Shown piece after piece: positions 1 to 5,333 of a stretch of 6,966 nt of DNA. The stretch spans positions 1 through 6,966 of the forward strand of contig UQQO01000112.1 of the NCBI GenBank assembly GCA_900543175.1, given 5' to 3'. Origin of the DNA: an uncultured Fusobacterium sp. (GTDB lineage: Bacteria; Fusobacteriota; Fusobacteriia; Fusobacteriales; Fusobacteriaceae). The notes below the pieces were generated by a model, which was not told where the DNA came from, ran no database searches, and worked only from the letters and a program-made list of their open reading frames with translations. Positions within the stretch are counted from its first letter, which is position 1; every line of letters begins with the position of its first letter. The translations under genes were made by a program, and so were the position numbers.

Positions 1-93
1 CTATTTATACTATTTGTATAATTAAAATTCTTTGTTTTTTAAAAAATATGACTAAAAATATCCACTATCTTATTACAAGCTTTTTTCCTATAC
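1..93. other. Gene-free left edge
   Basis: This short AT-rich stretch lies downstream of the LysR gene terminator. I see no credible coding region. A TATAAT hexamer occurs on the plus strand at 17-22, but no matching -35 box can be judged because the window begins just before it. No other recognisable feature is present. Confidence 0.4.
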
Positions 94-145
94 AAAATAA
101 AAAAACTACATCTCCTACCTTATATTTTTAAGATAAAAGATGTAG
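94..145 (-). terminator. Intrinsic terminator of the mntP-lysR unit
   Basis: Read on the minus strand, the arms CTACATCT and AGATGTAG (plus-strand positions 138-145 and 106-113) form an 8-bp outer stem. Inside it a second 6-bp stem, ATCTTA with TAAGGT including one G-U pair, closes a six-base loop, with a 3x3 internal loop between the stems. The hairpin is followed immediately by a T-rich tract (complement of 94-105). It begins 12 bases after the LysR stop codon, the right place to end the minus-strand transcript. Confidence 0.85.
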
Positions 146-157
146 CTTAAATTATAC

Positions 158-1033
158 CTATTTATACTCTTGAGCCACTTCAACAAAATTTTTTATAGCT
201 GTATTTTTATATTTATTTTTATGATAAACTAACTTAAATGAACGAGGCCATTGAAAATCTTCAATATTTATTATGTGAAGTTTACCATTTTTTAATTCAT
301 TTTCAATTAATCTAGCTGATATTACAGAGAGTCCATGATTATTAATTACTCCTTGAATTATTGCAGCAGGGTTGCTACACTCCCAAGTAACATCAATAGT
401 TACTCCCTTTGAGTGCATAAAATTAATAAAAAGTTCTCTTGTTCCACTTCCCTCTTCTCTTAAAAGAAAGGCTTCATTTTCTAAATCTTGTAAACTTATC
501 TTTTTTTTCTTTAAAATAGGGTGCTCACTACCGCAAACTAAAACAAGTCTATCTTCTATAATAGGTTTGCTTATCAGTGTAAAACTTTTAATCATTCCCT
601 CAACTAACCCAATATCCAATTCATTTGTTAATAGTTTTTCTTCAATAACTTTAGTATTATTGGCATAGACTTTAACCTTTATATTTGGATATTTTTCTTT
701 AAACACCTTTAGAATATCACTGATAATACAACTTCCAACTGTTATAGTTACCCCTATATTTAGAGTATATTCATAATTAGGATTTTTAATAGTAGTTTCT
801 AAAGTATGAAAAGCTTCTAGTACATGTTTAGCCTGTTCTAAAAATATCTTTCCTTTTTCTGTTATAGAAAGAGTTTTAGGATATCTTTCAAATAACTTAA
901 TATTGTAATGTGATTCTAACTCTCCAATAGCTTGACTTACTGTTGGTTGAGAAACAAATAAGTTAGTTGCAGCTTGGCTCATTTTTCCACATTTTGCCAC
1001 TTCTACAAAAATTTGTAAATGTCTTAAAGTCAT
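158..1033 (-). CDS. LysR-type transcriptional regulator
   Basis: This encodes a cytoplasmic LysR-family DNA-binding regulator of 291 aa, normal for the family. The N-terminal winged helix-turn-helix spans about residues 1-60, with the typical recognition-helix segment SQAATNLFVSQPTVSQAIGE around 19-38. A linker helix follows to about residue 85, then a two-lobed effector-binding domain from about 90 to 290, with LysR hallmarks such as ELDIGLVEG, a GSGTRE segment and a late GLSVIS segment. I chose the ATG at 1033 because AGGAGG sits four bases upstream (1038-1043). An in-frame TTG at 1057 would add eight residues outside the family profile and overlap mntP. The gene lies 16 bp downstream of mntP and is probably co-transcribed with it. 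The effector-domain style is loosely CysL-like, but effector and targets cannot be named from sequence. Confidence 0.93.
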   Translation of the reverse strand: MTLRHLQIFVEVAKCGKMSQAATNLFVSQPTVSQAIGELESHYNIKLFERYPKTLSITEKGKIFLEQAKHVLEAFHTLETTIKNPNYEYTLNIGVTITVGSCIISDILKVFKEKYPNIKVKVYANNTKVIEEKLLTNELDIGLVEGMIKSFTLISKPIIEDRLVLVCGSEHPILKKKKISLQDLENEAFLLREEGSGTRELFINFMHSKGVTIDVTWECSNPAAIIQGVINNHGLSVISARLIENELKNGKLHIINIEDFQWPRSFKLVYHKNKYKNTAIKNFVEVAQEYK

Positions 1034-1037
1034 TTTT

Positions 1038-1043
1038 CCTCCT
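1038..1043 (-). promoter_or_regulatory. Ribosome binding site deciding the LysR start
   Basis: AGGAGG on the minus strand ends four bases before the ATG at 1033. It lies between the mntP stop codon (1050-1052) and that ATG, and it rules out the upstream TTG at 1057, which has no comparable site. Confidence 0.8.
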
Positions 1044-1049
1044 AAAATT

Positions 1050-1622
1050 CTATACAAAGTTTCCTATCAAGGTTTTTATTCCTATTAAAATTAAAATTGC
1101 TCCTCCTAAATATTGAGCCTTACTCTCTAAAAGAGTTCCAAATTTATGCCCCATAATAACTCCACATCCTGCAATAATAAAGGTAACTATTCCTATTACT
1201 GAACCTTGAAAATAGATATTAGTTACTTCTGTTAATGAAAAAGTGAATCCTACAGCAAGAGCATCAATACTAGTAGCAACTCCCATAAATAGAAGATTTT
1301 TTAGGTTATTTTCCTTCTTATCTATTTTGCAACTACACTCTTCACATTCCTCACTTCTAGCTTCTTTAATCATATTTATTCCTAGATAGACTAAAATTAT
1401 AAATGCAATTATATTCCCATATTGAGAAATTTTTTCATTGAATATACTTCCAATAAAAAATCCAATTATTGGCATCAATGCTTGAAAACCTCCAAATATA
1501 ATAGCAGGTTGAAGAATATCATTTAAACTAACATGTTTTTTGCAAAGCCCATGACAAAGAGAGATAGCAAAAGCATCCATAGATAAACCAATTCCTATAA
1601 GTATCACTTGTAAAATATTCAA
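1050..1622 (-). CDS. mntP: Manganese efflux pump MntP
   Basis: This encodes an inner-membrane Mn(II) exporter of the MntP family (formerly UPF0059/YebN) that protects against manganese excess. The 190-aa product matches the family length of about 188. It has about six hydrophobic segments in two homologous halves. Each half carries the family signature with a conserved Asp in the membrane: GLSMDAFAIS near residues 12-21 (D16) and GVATSIDALAVGF near 114-126 (D120). The cytoplasmic loop between the halves is acidic and Cys-rich (EECEECSC, Cys 93, 96, 98). I chose the TTG start at 1622: AGGAGG lies five bases upstream and translation begins MNILQVILIGIGLSMD, the usual family N-terminus. An in-frame ATG at 1665-1667 would add 15 polar residues and falls at the edge of a TATAAT box. 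The gene leads the unit containing the LysR gene. Confidence 0.93.
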   Translation of the reverse strand: MNILQVILIGIGLSMDAFAISLCHGLCKKHVSLNDILQPAIIFGGFQALMPIIGFFIGSIFNEKISQYGNIIAFIILVYLGINMIKEARSEECEECSCKIDKKENNLKNLLFMGVATSIDALAVGFTFSLTEVTNIYFQGSVIGIVTFIIAGCGVIMGHKFGTLLESKAQYLGGAILILIGIKTLIGNFV

Positions 1623-1627
1623 TTTTT

Positions 1628-1633
1628 CCTCCT
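1628..1633 (-). promoter_or_regulatory. Ribosome binding site deciding the mntP TTG start
   Basis: AGGAGG on the minus strand is followed by five A residues and then TTG at 1622. The same box and an A-rich spacer precede the LysR ATG. This supports TTG initiation of mntP. Confidence 0.8.
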
Positions 1634-1667
1634 GAATTACACAATTTCTTTTTATAGAATAACACAT

Positions 1668-1673
1668 ATTATA
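1668..1673 (-). promoter_or_regulatory. Candidate -10 box of mntP promoter
   Basis: A perfect TATAAT on the minus strand lies about 46 bases upstream of the TTG start, predicting a transcript start near 1661 and a leader of roughly 40 bases. No good -35 hexamer is found 16-18 bases upstream; that area is the AT-rich near-palindrome at 1679-1693. The promoter may depend on an activator or be weak. The leader is too short for the manganese riboswitch (yybP-ykoY type) found ahead of some manganese exporters. Confidence 0.5.
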
Positions 1674-1678
1674 GAAAA

Positions 1679-1693
1679 TTAAAAGCTCTTTAA
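1679..1693. repeat. Near-palindrome, copy 1, in mntP/comM divergent region
   Basis: TTAAAAGCTCTTTAA is palindromic at 13 of 15 positions. It shares the 13-mer AAAAGCTYTTTAA with a second site at 1762-1774. This copy covers the expected -35 area of the mntP promoter. A regulatory role is inference only; low sequence complexity could also explain it. Confidence 0.35.
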
Positions 1694-1725
1694 AATTTAT
1701 AATTACAATATTTATATATAAAAAA

Positions 1726-1755
1726 TTAGCCTATTCCTAGAAAGAAAGTTATAAT
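1726..1755 (+). promoter_or_regulatory. Candidate comM promoter
   Basis: A perfect TATAAT at 1750-1755 is preceded, with an 18-base spacer, by TTAGCC at 1726-1731, a poor -35 match (3 of 6). The predicted transcript start is near 1762, giving a leader of about 25 bases before the ATG at 1786. Confidence 0.5.
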
Positions 1756-1760
1756 GAAAT

Positions 1761-1774
1761 AAAAAGCTTTTTAA
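1761..1774. repeat. Palindrome, copy 2, at comM transcript start
   Basis: AAAAAGCTTTTT at 1761-1772 is a perfect 12-bp palindrome. With the following AA it gives a second copy (1762-1774) of the motif AAAAGCTYTTTAA seen at 1681-1693. It sits between the comM -10 box and the ribosome binding site, where a bound repressor would block transcription. Function is not shown. Confidence 0.35.
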
Positions 1775-1785
1775 GGGGGATAAAG

Positions 1786-3288
1786 ATGAATATTAGAGTT
1801 TTTAGTTCTAGTTATTTAGGGGTTGAACCTTACTTAATAGAAGTGGAAATAGATATTAGCAATGGACTTCCTATTTTTTCAATAGTAGGATTAGGCGATA
1901 CTGCTATTTCTGAAAGTAAAGATAGAATAAAAACAGCTTTGAAAAATTGTGATTATAAAGTTGAACCAAAAAGAATGATAGTTAATCTATCTCCAGCAGG
2001 GATAAAAAAAGAGGGGGCTCAATTTGATTTGCCAATAGCTGTGGGAATAATGTTGGCTATGGGGTATATTAGAGATAAAAACAGCATTTTAGATAACTAT
2101 ATTTTTCTTGGAGAGCTATCCCTTGATGGAAAAGTAAGAGGAATAAAGGGAATAATAAATAGTATGATTTTAGCTAAGGAAAAAAATTATACAGGAGTTG
2201 TACTCCCTCTAGAAAATTTAGAAGAGGCTAGTTTAATTGAGGGAATAGATATTATTCCTGTATCTCATCTAAAAGAGGTAGCAGAATTTATAAGTAATAA
2301 TACCAAACCTATTTTTGAAAAACCTCAAAGAAAATTGAATACAGAGTATAAAGTTGATTTTAGTGAGGTAAAGGGGCAAACCCTAGCTAAAAGAGGGATG
2401 GAGATTGCAGCAGCAGGGGGACACAATATTCTTTTAATAGGGAGTCCAGGTTCTGGAAAATCTATGTTAGCTAAAAGAATGATAACAATTTTACCACCTA
2501 TGACTGAAAATGAGATAATTCAAAGTACTAAAATTTATAGTGTTGCTGGAGAGCTAAATAGTGAAAATCCTATTATTAATAAACGTCCTTTTAGAGCCCC
2601 TCACCATACAAGTTCACCAACAGCTATTATAGGTGGTGGAAAAAAGATAAGTCCTGGAGAGATAACTTTAGCATCAAATGGAATTCTACTTTTAGATGAG
2701 TTAGCTGAGTTTCCAAGAAGTGTATTAGAAAGTTTACGTCAACCTTTAGAAGATGGAAAAATCTCTATAACAAGAGCACATTATAAGGTAAATTTTCCAA
2801 GTAAATTTTTATTAGTAGGAACAAGTAACCCTTGTCCTTGTGGGTTCTATTTTGAAGGAGATAAATGCAATTGCTCTCAACATGAGGTTACTAAATATAT
2901 GAAAAAACTTTCAGGTCCTATTATGGATAGAATAGATATTCATATTGAGATGAGAAGATTGTCAGAAGATGAGCTTATGAATAGTTCAGTTGCAGAAAGT
3001 TCAGAGGAGATTAGAAAAAGAGTTATAAAAGTTAGAGAGATTCAAAGGGAAAGGTTTGGAAATGATGAAACCTTAAATAGCAATATGTCCTCTTCAGATA
3101 TAAAGAAATATTGTAAGATTTTACCAGAGGATAGAGAGTATTTTAAAAGTGCTATTCAGATATTAGGAATTTCAGCTAGAGGTTATGATAAAATTTTAAA
3201 AACAGCAAGAACAATAGCTGATTTAGATGATAGTATTGAGATAAAGCGTTTCCATCTGATGGAAGCTCTTTCATTTAGAAGGAAATAA
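1786..3288 (+). CDS. comM: YifB/ComM family Mg-chelatase-like AAA+ ATPase
   Basis: The 500-aa product is the usual length for the YifB/ComM family. Residues 1-165 form the N-terminal S5/Lon-protease-like ChlI-type domain (GLPIFSIVGLGDTAISESKD, LSPAGIKKEG). The AAA+ domain follows, with Walker A GSPGSGKS at 219-226, the family motif FRAPHHT at 269-275, Walker B ILLLDE at 300-305, and a sensor-like GTSNPCPCG with four cysteines (350, 352, 361, 363) that look like a small metal-binding knuckle. GPIMDRIDIHIE at 377-388 carries the candidate arginine finger. The C-terminal Mg_chelatase_C region, with SARGYDKILKTARTIADL, completes the protein. In transformable bacteria ComM is a hexameric helicase that drives branch migration when incoming single-stranded DNA is integrated; in others its role is unclear. 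The ATG has AAGGGGG at 1773-1779 as ribosome binding site. The gene stands alone and ends at a shared terminator. Confidence 0.95.
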   Translation: MNIRVFSSSYLGVEPYLIEVEIDISNGLPIFSIVGLGDTAISESKDRIKTALKNCDYKVEPKRMIVNLSPAGIKKEGAQFDLPIAVGIMLAMGYIRDKNSILDNYIFLGELSLDGKVRGIKGIINSMILAKEKNYTGVVLPLENLEEASLIEGIDIIPVSHLKEVAEFISNNTKPIFEKPQRKLNTEYKVDFSEVKGQTLAKRGMEIAAAGGHNILLIGSPGSGKSMLAKRMITILPPMTENEIIQSTKIYSVAGELNSENPIINKRPFRAPHHTSSPTAIIGGGKKISPGEITLASNGILLLDELAEFPRSVLESLRQPLEDGKISITRAHYKVNFPSKFLLVGTSNPCPCGFYFEGDKCNCSQHEVTKYMKKLSGPIMDRIDIHIEMRRLSEDELMNSSVAESSEEIRKRVIKVREIQRERFGNDETLNSNMSSSDIKKYCKILPEDREYFKSAIQILGISARGYDKILKTARTIADLDDSIEIKRFHLMEALSFRRK

Positions 3289-3306
3289 GATAATTTAAAA
3301 TAGAAA

Positions 3307-3348
3307 AAGCTATTACAAACTAACTCTTTTGTTAATTTGCAATAGCTT
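3307..3348. terminator. Bidirectional terminator between comM and the DUF4438 gene
   Basis: Arms of 18 bases (3307-3324 and 3331-3348) surround a six-base loop. In plus-strand RNA two positions are A-C mismatches; in minus-strand RNA the same two become G-U wobbles, so all 18 pairs form. On the minus strand the hairpin starts seven bases after the DUF4438 stop and is followed by TTTCTATTTT. On the plus strand it starts 19 bases after the comM stop and is followed by CTATTTTTA. It probably serves both convergent genes, more strongly for the minus strand. Confidence 0.85.
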
Positions 3349-3354
3349 CTATTT

Positions 3355-4221
3355 TTATCTCATAACATTCATATAATAAGCTATATTAGCATTTTTATCT
3401 TTTCTTCCTTTAATTTTAGAAGTAGGACAACTCATTATAGCTGTTACTCCAGGACCATGTCCAGCTTTTATACAATCACTGTGAACTACAACTCCAATAG
3501 TAACAGATCCTTTTAAGTAATCTCTACCAAAGCAGTTATTACAATCTTGAAGAAGAACTATATCTCCAAATCTTAAATCATTGATACCATATTTTTCATT
3601 AGCTTCTTTATCTCCAGTCATAATATCATAGTCTCCAGAGAAAGCTGTTGAACTTCCAACTCCAGATCCCATTAAATATGGTGGTATCTCTGTAGCTACT
3701 GGAACTTCTAAGCATCCATCTTCAGTAACTCTAATATCCATTTTTTCTAAAAGCTCTGGATCTATATTCATACAAACAACATCATCAAATCCTTCAATTT
3801 TTAATCCTTGTCCAAAAGCTTTAACTAAAATTTTATCATCTATATTTAATTTTTCTAAAGTTTCATCAGCAAAATATACTAATGTATGTTCAATACCACC
3901 ATGTCCACCAGTTACAAAACCAGTAGCTCCTTTAGCATCACCAGACATAACCTTAGCTTCATTTCCTATACAACCAAGTACCATAAGAGCATTATTTTCA
4001 TTTGTATTTTCATTTCTAACACTTACACCAGGCTCAACATGATCTCCAACCCATTTCATACAAGAATCTCCAACTTTTACATTGTATGAAATTCCACCAG
4101 TAGCAGGAAGTATCATAGGCATCCCATCTCTAGAAATTCTATAAGGTGAAGCTATAATTGGACTGTGAACTTTTCCACCAACTGATTGTTTAACTAAAAA
4201 TTCTTTATTTGTTTTTATCAT
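3355..4221 (-). CDS. DUF4438 domain-containing protein
   Basis: The 288-aa soluble protein resembles the DUF4438 family (the family of Thermotoga TM1086, known from structural genomics); its function is unknown. It has no signal peptide or membrane segment. Glycine-rich motifs are visible along its length: ATGGISYNVKVGD (40-52), WVGDHVEPGVS (57-67), SGDAKGATGFVTGGHGG (93-109), the segment PPYLMGSGVGSS (180-191), and a C-terminal block with DIVLLQDCNNCFGRDY (220-235), VVVHSDCIKAGHGPG (245-259) and MSCP (263-266). The conserved Gly, His and Asp residues would fit a small-molecule or metal site, but no reaction can be assigned. The ATG at 4221 has AGGAGG five bases upstream. It is a single-gene unit with its own promoter and terminator, divergent from the CGGC gene and convergent with comM. 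Confidence 0.88.
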   Translation of the reverse strand: MIKTNKEFLVKQSVGGKVHSPIIASPYRISRDGMPMILPATGGISYNVKVGDSCMKWVGDHVEPGVSVRNENTNENNALMVLGCIGNEAKVMSGDAKGATGFVTGGHGGIEHTLVYFADETLEKLNIDDKILVKAFGQGLKIEGFDDVVCMNIDPELLEKMDIRVTEDGCLEVPVATEIPPYLMGSGVGSSTAFSGDYDIMTGDKEANEKYGINDLRFGDIVLLQDCNNCFGRDYLKGSVTIGVVVHSDCIKAGHGPGVTAIMSCPTSKIKGRKDKNANIAYYMNVMR

Positions 4222-4259
4222 CTTATCCTCCTAAAATATTTTTAGTAATTCTCTAACAT

Positions 4260-4288
4260 ATTTTAATATATATTTTTTTTAATGTAAA
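4260..4288 (-). promoter_or_regulatory. Candidate DUF4438 gene promoter
   Basis: On the minus strand, TTTACA (complement of 4283-4288) and TAAAAT (complement of 4260-4265) are separated by exactly 17 bases; each matches consensus at five of six positions. The predicted transcript start is near 4253, about 30 bases before the ATG. The inverted repeat at 4292-4330 ends three bases upstream of this -35 box. Confidence 0.6.
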
Positions 4289-4291
4289 GAA

Positions 4292-4330
4292 AAATAGGAT
4301 AATTTGACATCTCTTCAAATTATCCTATTT
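4292..4330. repeat. Perfect 15-bp inverted repeat upstream of DUF4438 promoter
   Basis: AAATAGGATAATTTG (4292-4306) and its exact reverse complement (4316-4330) flank a nine-base spacer. On the minus strand the hairpin is followed by TTTTCTTT, so it could act as a terminator for transcripts coming from the right. On the plus strand no T tract follows. It lies between the divergent DUF4438 and CGGC genes, immediately upstream of the DUF4438 -35 box, so a protein-binding role is equally possible. Confidence 0.7.
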
Positions 4331-4392
4331 CCTAAAACTATATATTAAAACATCTTGGGGAAAGATTTTATATTGTTAATATACCAAGAATA

Positions 4393-4410
4393 TGTGACAA
4401 TTATGTTACA
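4393..4410. promoter_or_regulatory. Candidate operator dyad TGTGAC-N6-GTTACA
   Basis: Half sites TGTGAC (4393-4398) and GTTACA (4405-4410) are inverted repeats with one mismatch, separated by AATTAT. The centre lies about 60 bases upstream of the predicted CGGC-gene transcript start, a classical activator distance. Dyads of this type are bound by several regulator families. The spacing does not fit the CRP consensus TGTGA-N6-TCACA, so I name no regulator. Confidence 0.4.
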
Positions 4411-4425
4411 AATAAGTTGAAAAAA

Positions 4426-4454
4426 TTGACAAAAAATCTTTTTTAGAATACTCT
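4426..4454 (+). promoter_or_regulatory. Candidate CGGC gene promoter
   Basis: A perfect TTGACA at 4426-4431 is followed after 17 bases by TACTCT (4449-4454), a weak -10 (3 of 6). The predicted transcript start is near 4461, giving a very short leader to the ATG at 4476. A better -10-like TATATT at 4455-4460 is 23 bases from this -35 and would need another one. The strong -35 with weak -10 suggests regulation by the dyad upstream. Confidence 0.5.
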
Positions 4455-4475
4455 TATATTATAGGGGTGATGTTT

Positions 4476-4904
4476 ATGGAAAATATTAAATTAGTTGTAA
4501 TCATTCAATGTGCTATTGCTAAAAGAAGATGTAGTGGTTTCTATTGTATGGATTGTTTCTACAAAAGAAAGGGAGGGTTTGTAGATTATCCAAAAGAAAA
4601 AAATATTCAATATATGATGTTTGAATGTGGTGGATGTTGTGGTAAAGAGATATCTAGTCTTTTAGGACATCTTTCAAGAAAATTGAAAGAAGATAATGAG
4701 ATAAAAAGAGATGAGGTGGCAATTCACTTAGCTTCATGTATGGTTACAGATAATCACCATTATGATAGGTGTCCTCATATAGATTATATTAAACAAATAA
4801 TAGATAAACAGGGATATAAAAATGTTGTTGAGGGAACTTTATTTGCCAAAATAAGTGAGAAAAAAAGAAAATCAGGAGAATATAACTCTTATTCTAGGAA
4901 TTAA
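4476..4904 (+). CDS. CGGC domain-containing protein
   Basis: This small soluble protein (142 aa) belongs to the CGGC domain family, a putative metal-binding family without established function. Visible features are an N-terminal beta-strand VVIIQC ending at Cys12, a cluster CSGFYCMDC (Cys 19, 24, 27), the family motif ECGGCCG (Cys 51, 54, 55), HLASCM (His 84, Cys 88), and NHHYDRCPH (His 94, 95, 101; Cys 99). These nine Cys plus His residues fit a metal or Fe-S site, which is an inference. The C-terminal tail, from about residue 125, is Lys/Ser-rich and probably disordered. I chose the ATG at 4476 because the GGGG box (4464-4467) is eight bases upstream. An ATG at 4470 and a GTG at 4467 are in frame but overlap or abut that box. 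It has its own promoter; the ACT operon 125 bp downstream has another. Confidence 0.87.
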   Translation: MENIKLVVIIQCAIAKRRCSGFYCMDCFYKRKGGFVDYPKEKNIQYMMFECGGCCGKEISSLLGHLSRKLKEDNEIKRDEVAIHLASCMVTDNHHYDRCPHIDYIKQIIDKQGYKNVVEGTLFAKISEKKRKSGEYNSYSRN

Positions 4905-4937
4905 ATAGAAATTTTTTTCAATTAAATCCTTTTTCCG

Positions 4938-4966
4938 TTGTAAAAAGTCATATTTTTTGATATAAT
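4938..4966 (+). promoter_or_regulatory. Promoter of the ACT-UPF0210 operon
   Basis: TTGTAA (4938-4943) and a perfect TATAAT (4961-4966) are separated by exactly 17 bases. The predicted transcript start is near 4973, giving a leader of about 57 bases that ends in AGGAGG. No convincing terminator hairpin lies between the CGGC stop and this promoter, so read-through from the CGGC gene may also feed the operon. Confidence 0.7.
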
Positions 4967-5017
4967 AAAATAATATTTCAAAGTTGTTCAGAAACTATTC
5001 ACATAAATAAAAAAATC

Positions 5018-5023
5018 AGGAGG
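5018..5023 (+). promoter_or_regulatory. Ribosome binding site of the ACT gene
   Basis: AGGAGG lies six bases upstream of the ATG at 5030, optimal spacing, and fixes the start of the small gene. Confidence 0.8.
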
Positions 5024-5029
5024 AAGAAA

Positions 5030-5299
5030 ATGAAGTGTGTTATTACTGTATTTGGTAAGGATAAAGTAGGTATCATTGCTAAAACTTGTGCTTATTTATC
5101 AGAGGTAAATATAAATATCCTTGATATTTCTCAAACTATTGTAGATGGATATTTTAATATGATGATGATAGTTGATATTTCTAAAATATCAAAACCTATG
5201 GAAATAGCTGCTGAAGAGCTTAAAGGAATAGGAAAAGAGCTAGGTGTTATTGTATCAATGCAACATGAAGATATCTTCAATTGTATGCACCGTATCTAA
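5030..5299 (+). CDS. ACT domain-containing protein (UPF0237 family)
   Basis: The 89-aa product is a single stand-alone ACT domain with the typical beta-alpha-beta-beta-alpha-beta pattern. The first strand MKCVITVFG leads into the ligand-loop motif GKDKVGIIAKTCAYLSEVNI (9-28), where D11 and G14 match the usual ACT signature. It continues through NILDISQTIVDGYFNMMMIVD (29-49) and a second helix and strand to the end. ACT domains bind amino acids or similar small ligands at dimer interfaces and control enzymes or regulators. UPF0237 proteins are typically encoded beside UPF0210 proteins, as here, with only 34 bp between the genes. This suggests the ACT protein senses a ligand and modulates its partner, but the ligand is unknown. 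It is distantly related to the GcvR-type regulators. Confidence 0.92.
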   Translation: MKCVITVFGKDKVGIIAKTCAYLSEVNINILDISQTIVDGYFNMMMIVDISKISKPMEIAAEELKGIGKELGVIVSMQHEDIFNCMHRI

Positions 5300-5318
5300 T
5301 TATTAAAAAAGGGTTTAT

Positions 5319-5324
5319 AGGAGG
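5319..5324 (+). promoter_or_regulatory. Ribosome binding site of the UPF0210 gene
   Basis: AGGAGG is nine bases upstream of the ATG at 5334, within the 34-bp gap between the two genes. This supports translation from the shared transcript. Confidence 0.75.
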
Positions 5325-5333
5325 AAAATTAAT

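Noticed and set aside
372..668. Plus-strand open frame of 98 codons inside the LysR gene
   Set aside because: It lies wholly antisense to a well-supported LysR gene, has a low-complexity Ser/Leu/Phe composition, no ribosome binding site and no recognisable domain.
1623..1667. Manganese riboswitch ahead of mntP
   Set aside because: The predicted leader is about 40 bases, too short for the yybP-ykoY fold of roughly 100 bases, and none of its conserved loops is seen.
1711..1722. Perfect palindrome TTTATATATAAA in the mntP/comM intergenic region
   Set aside because: It consists only of alternating A and T in a very AT-rich stretch, so a 12-bp palindrome is expected by chance.
3886..4089. Plus-strand open frame of 67 codons within the DUF4438 gene
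   Set aside because: It is antisense to a conserved gene, with Ser/Thr/Ile-rich composition typical of the reverse of AT-rich coding DNA, and lacks a ribosome binding site.
4353..4389. Inverted repeat TCTTGG ... CCAAGA between the divergent genes
   Set aside because: Six-base arms separated by about 25 bases are weak evidence, and nothing in the spacing suggests a hairpin or operator.
4393..4410. CRP, FNR or Rex site
   Set aside because: The half sites resemble such motifs, but the spacing (TGTGA-N8-TTACA) does not match CRP or Rex consensus (N6) or FNR (TTGAT-N4-ATCAA). I keep it only as an unnamed dyad.
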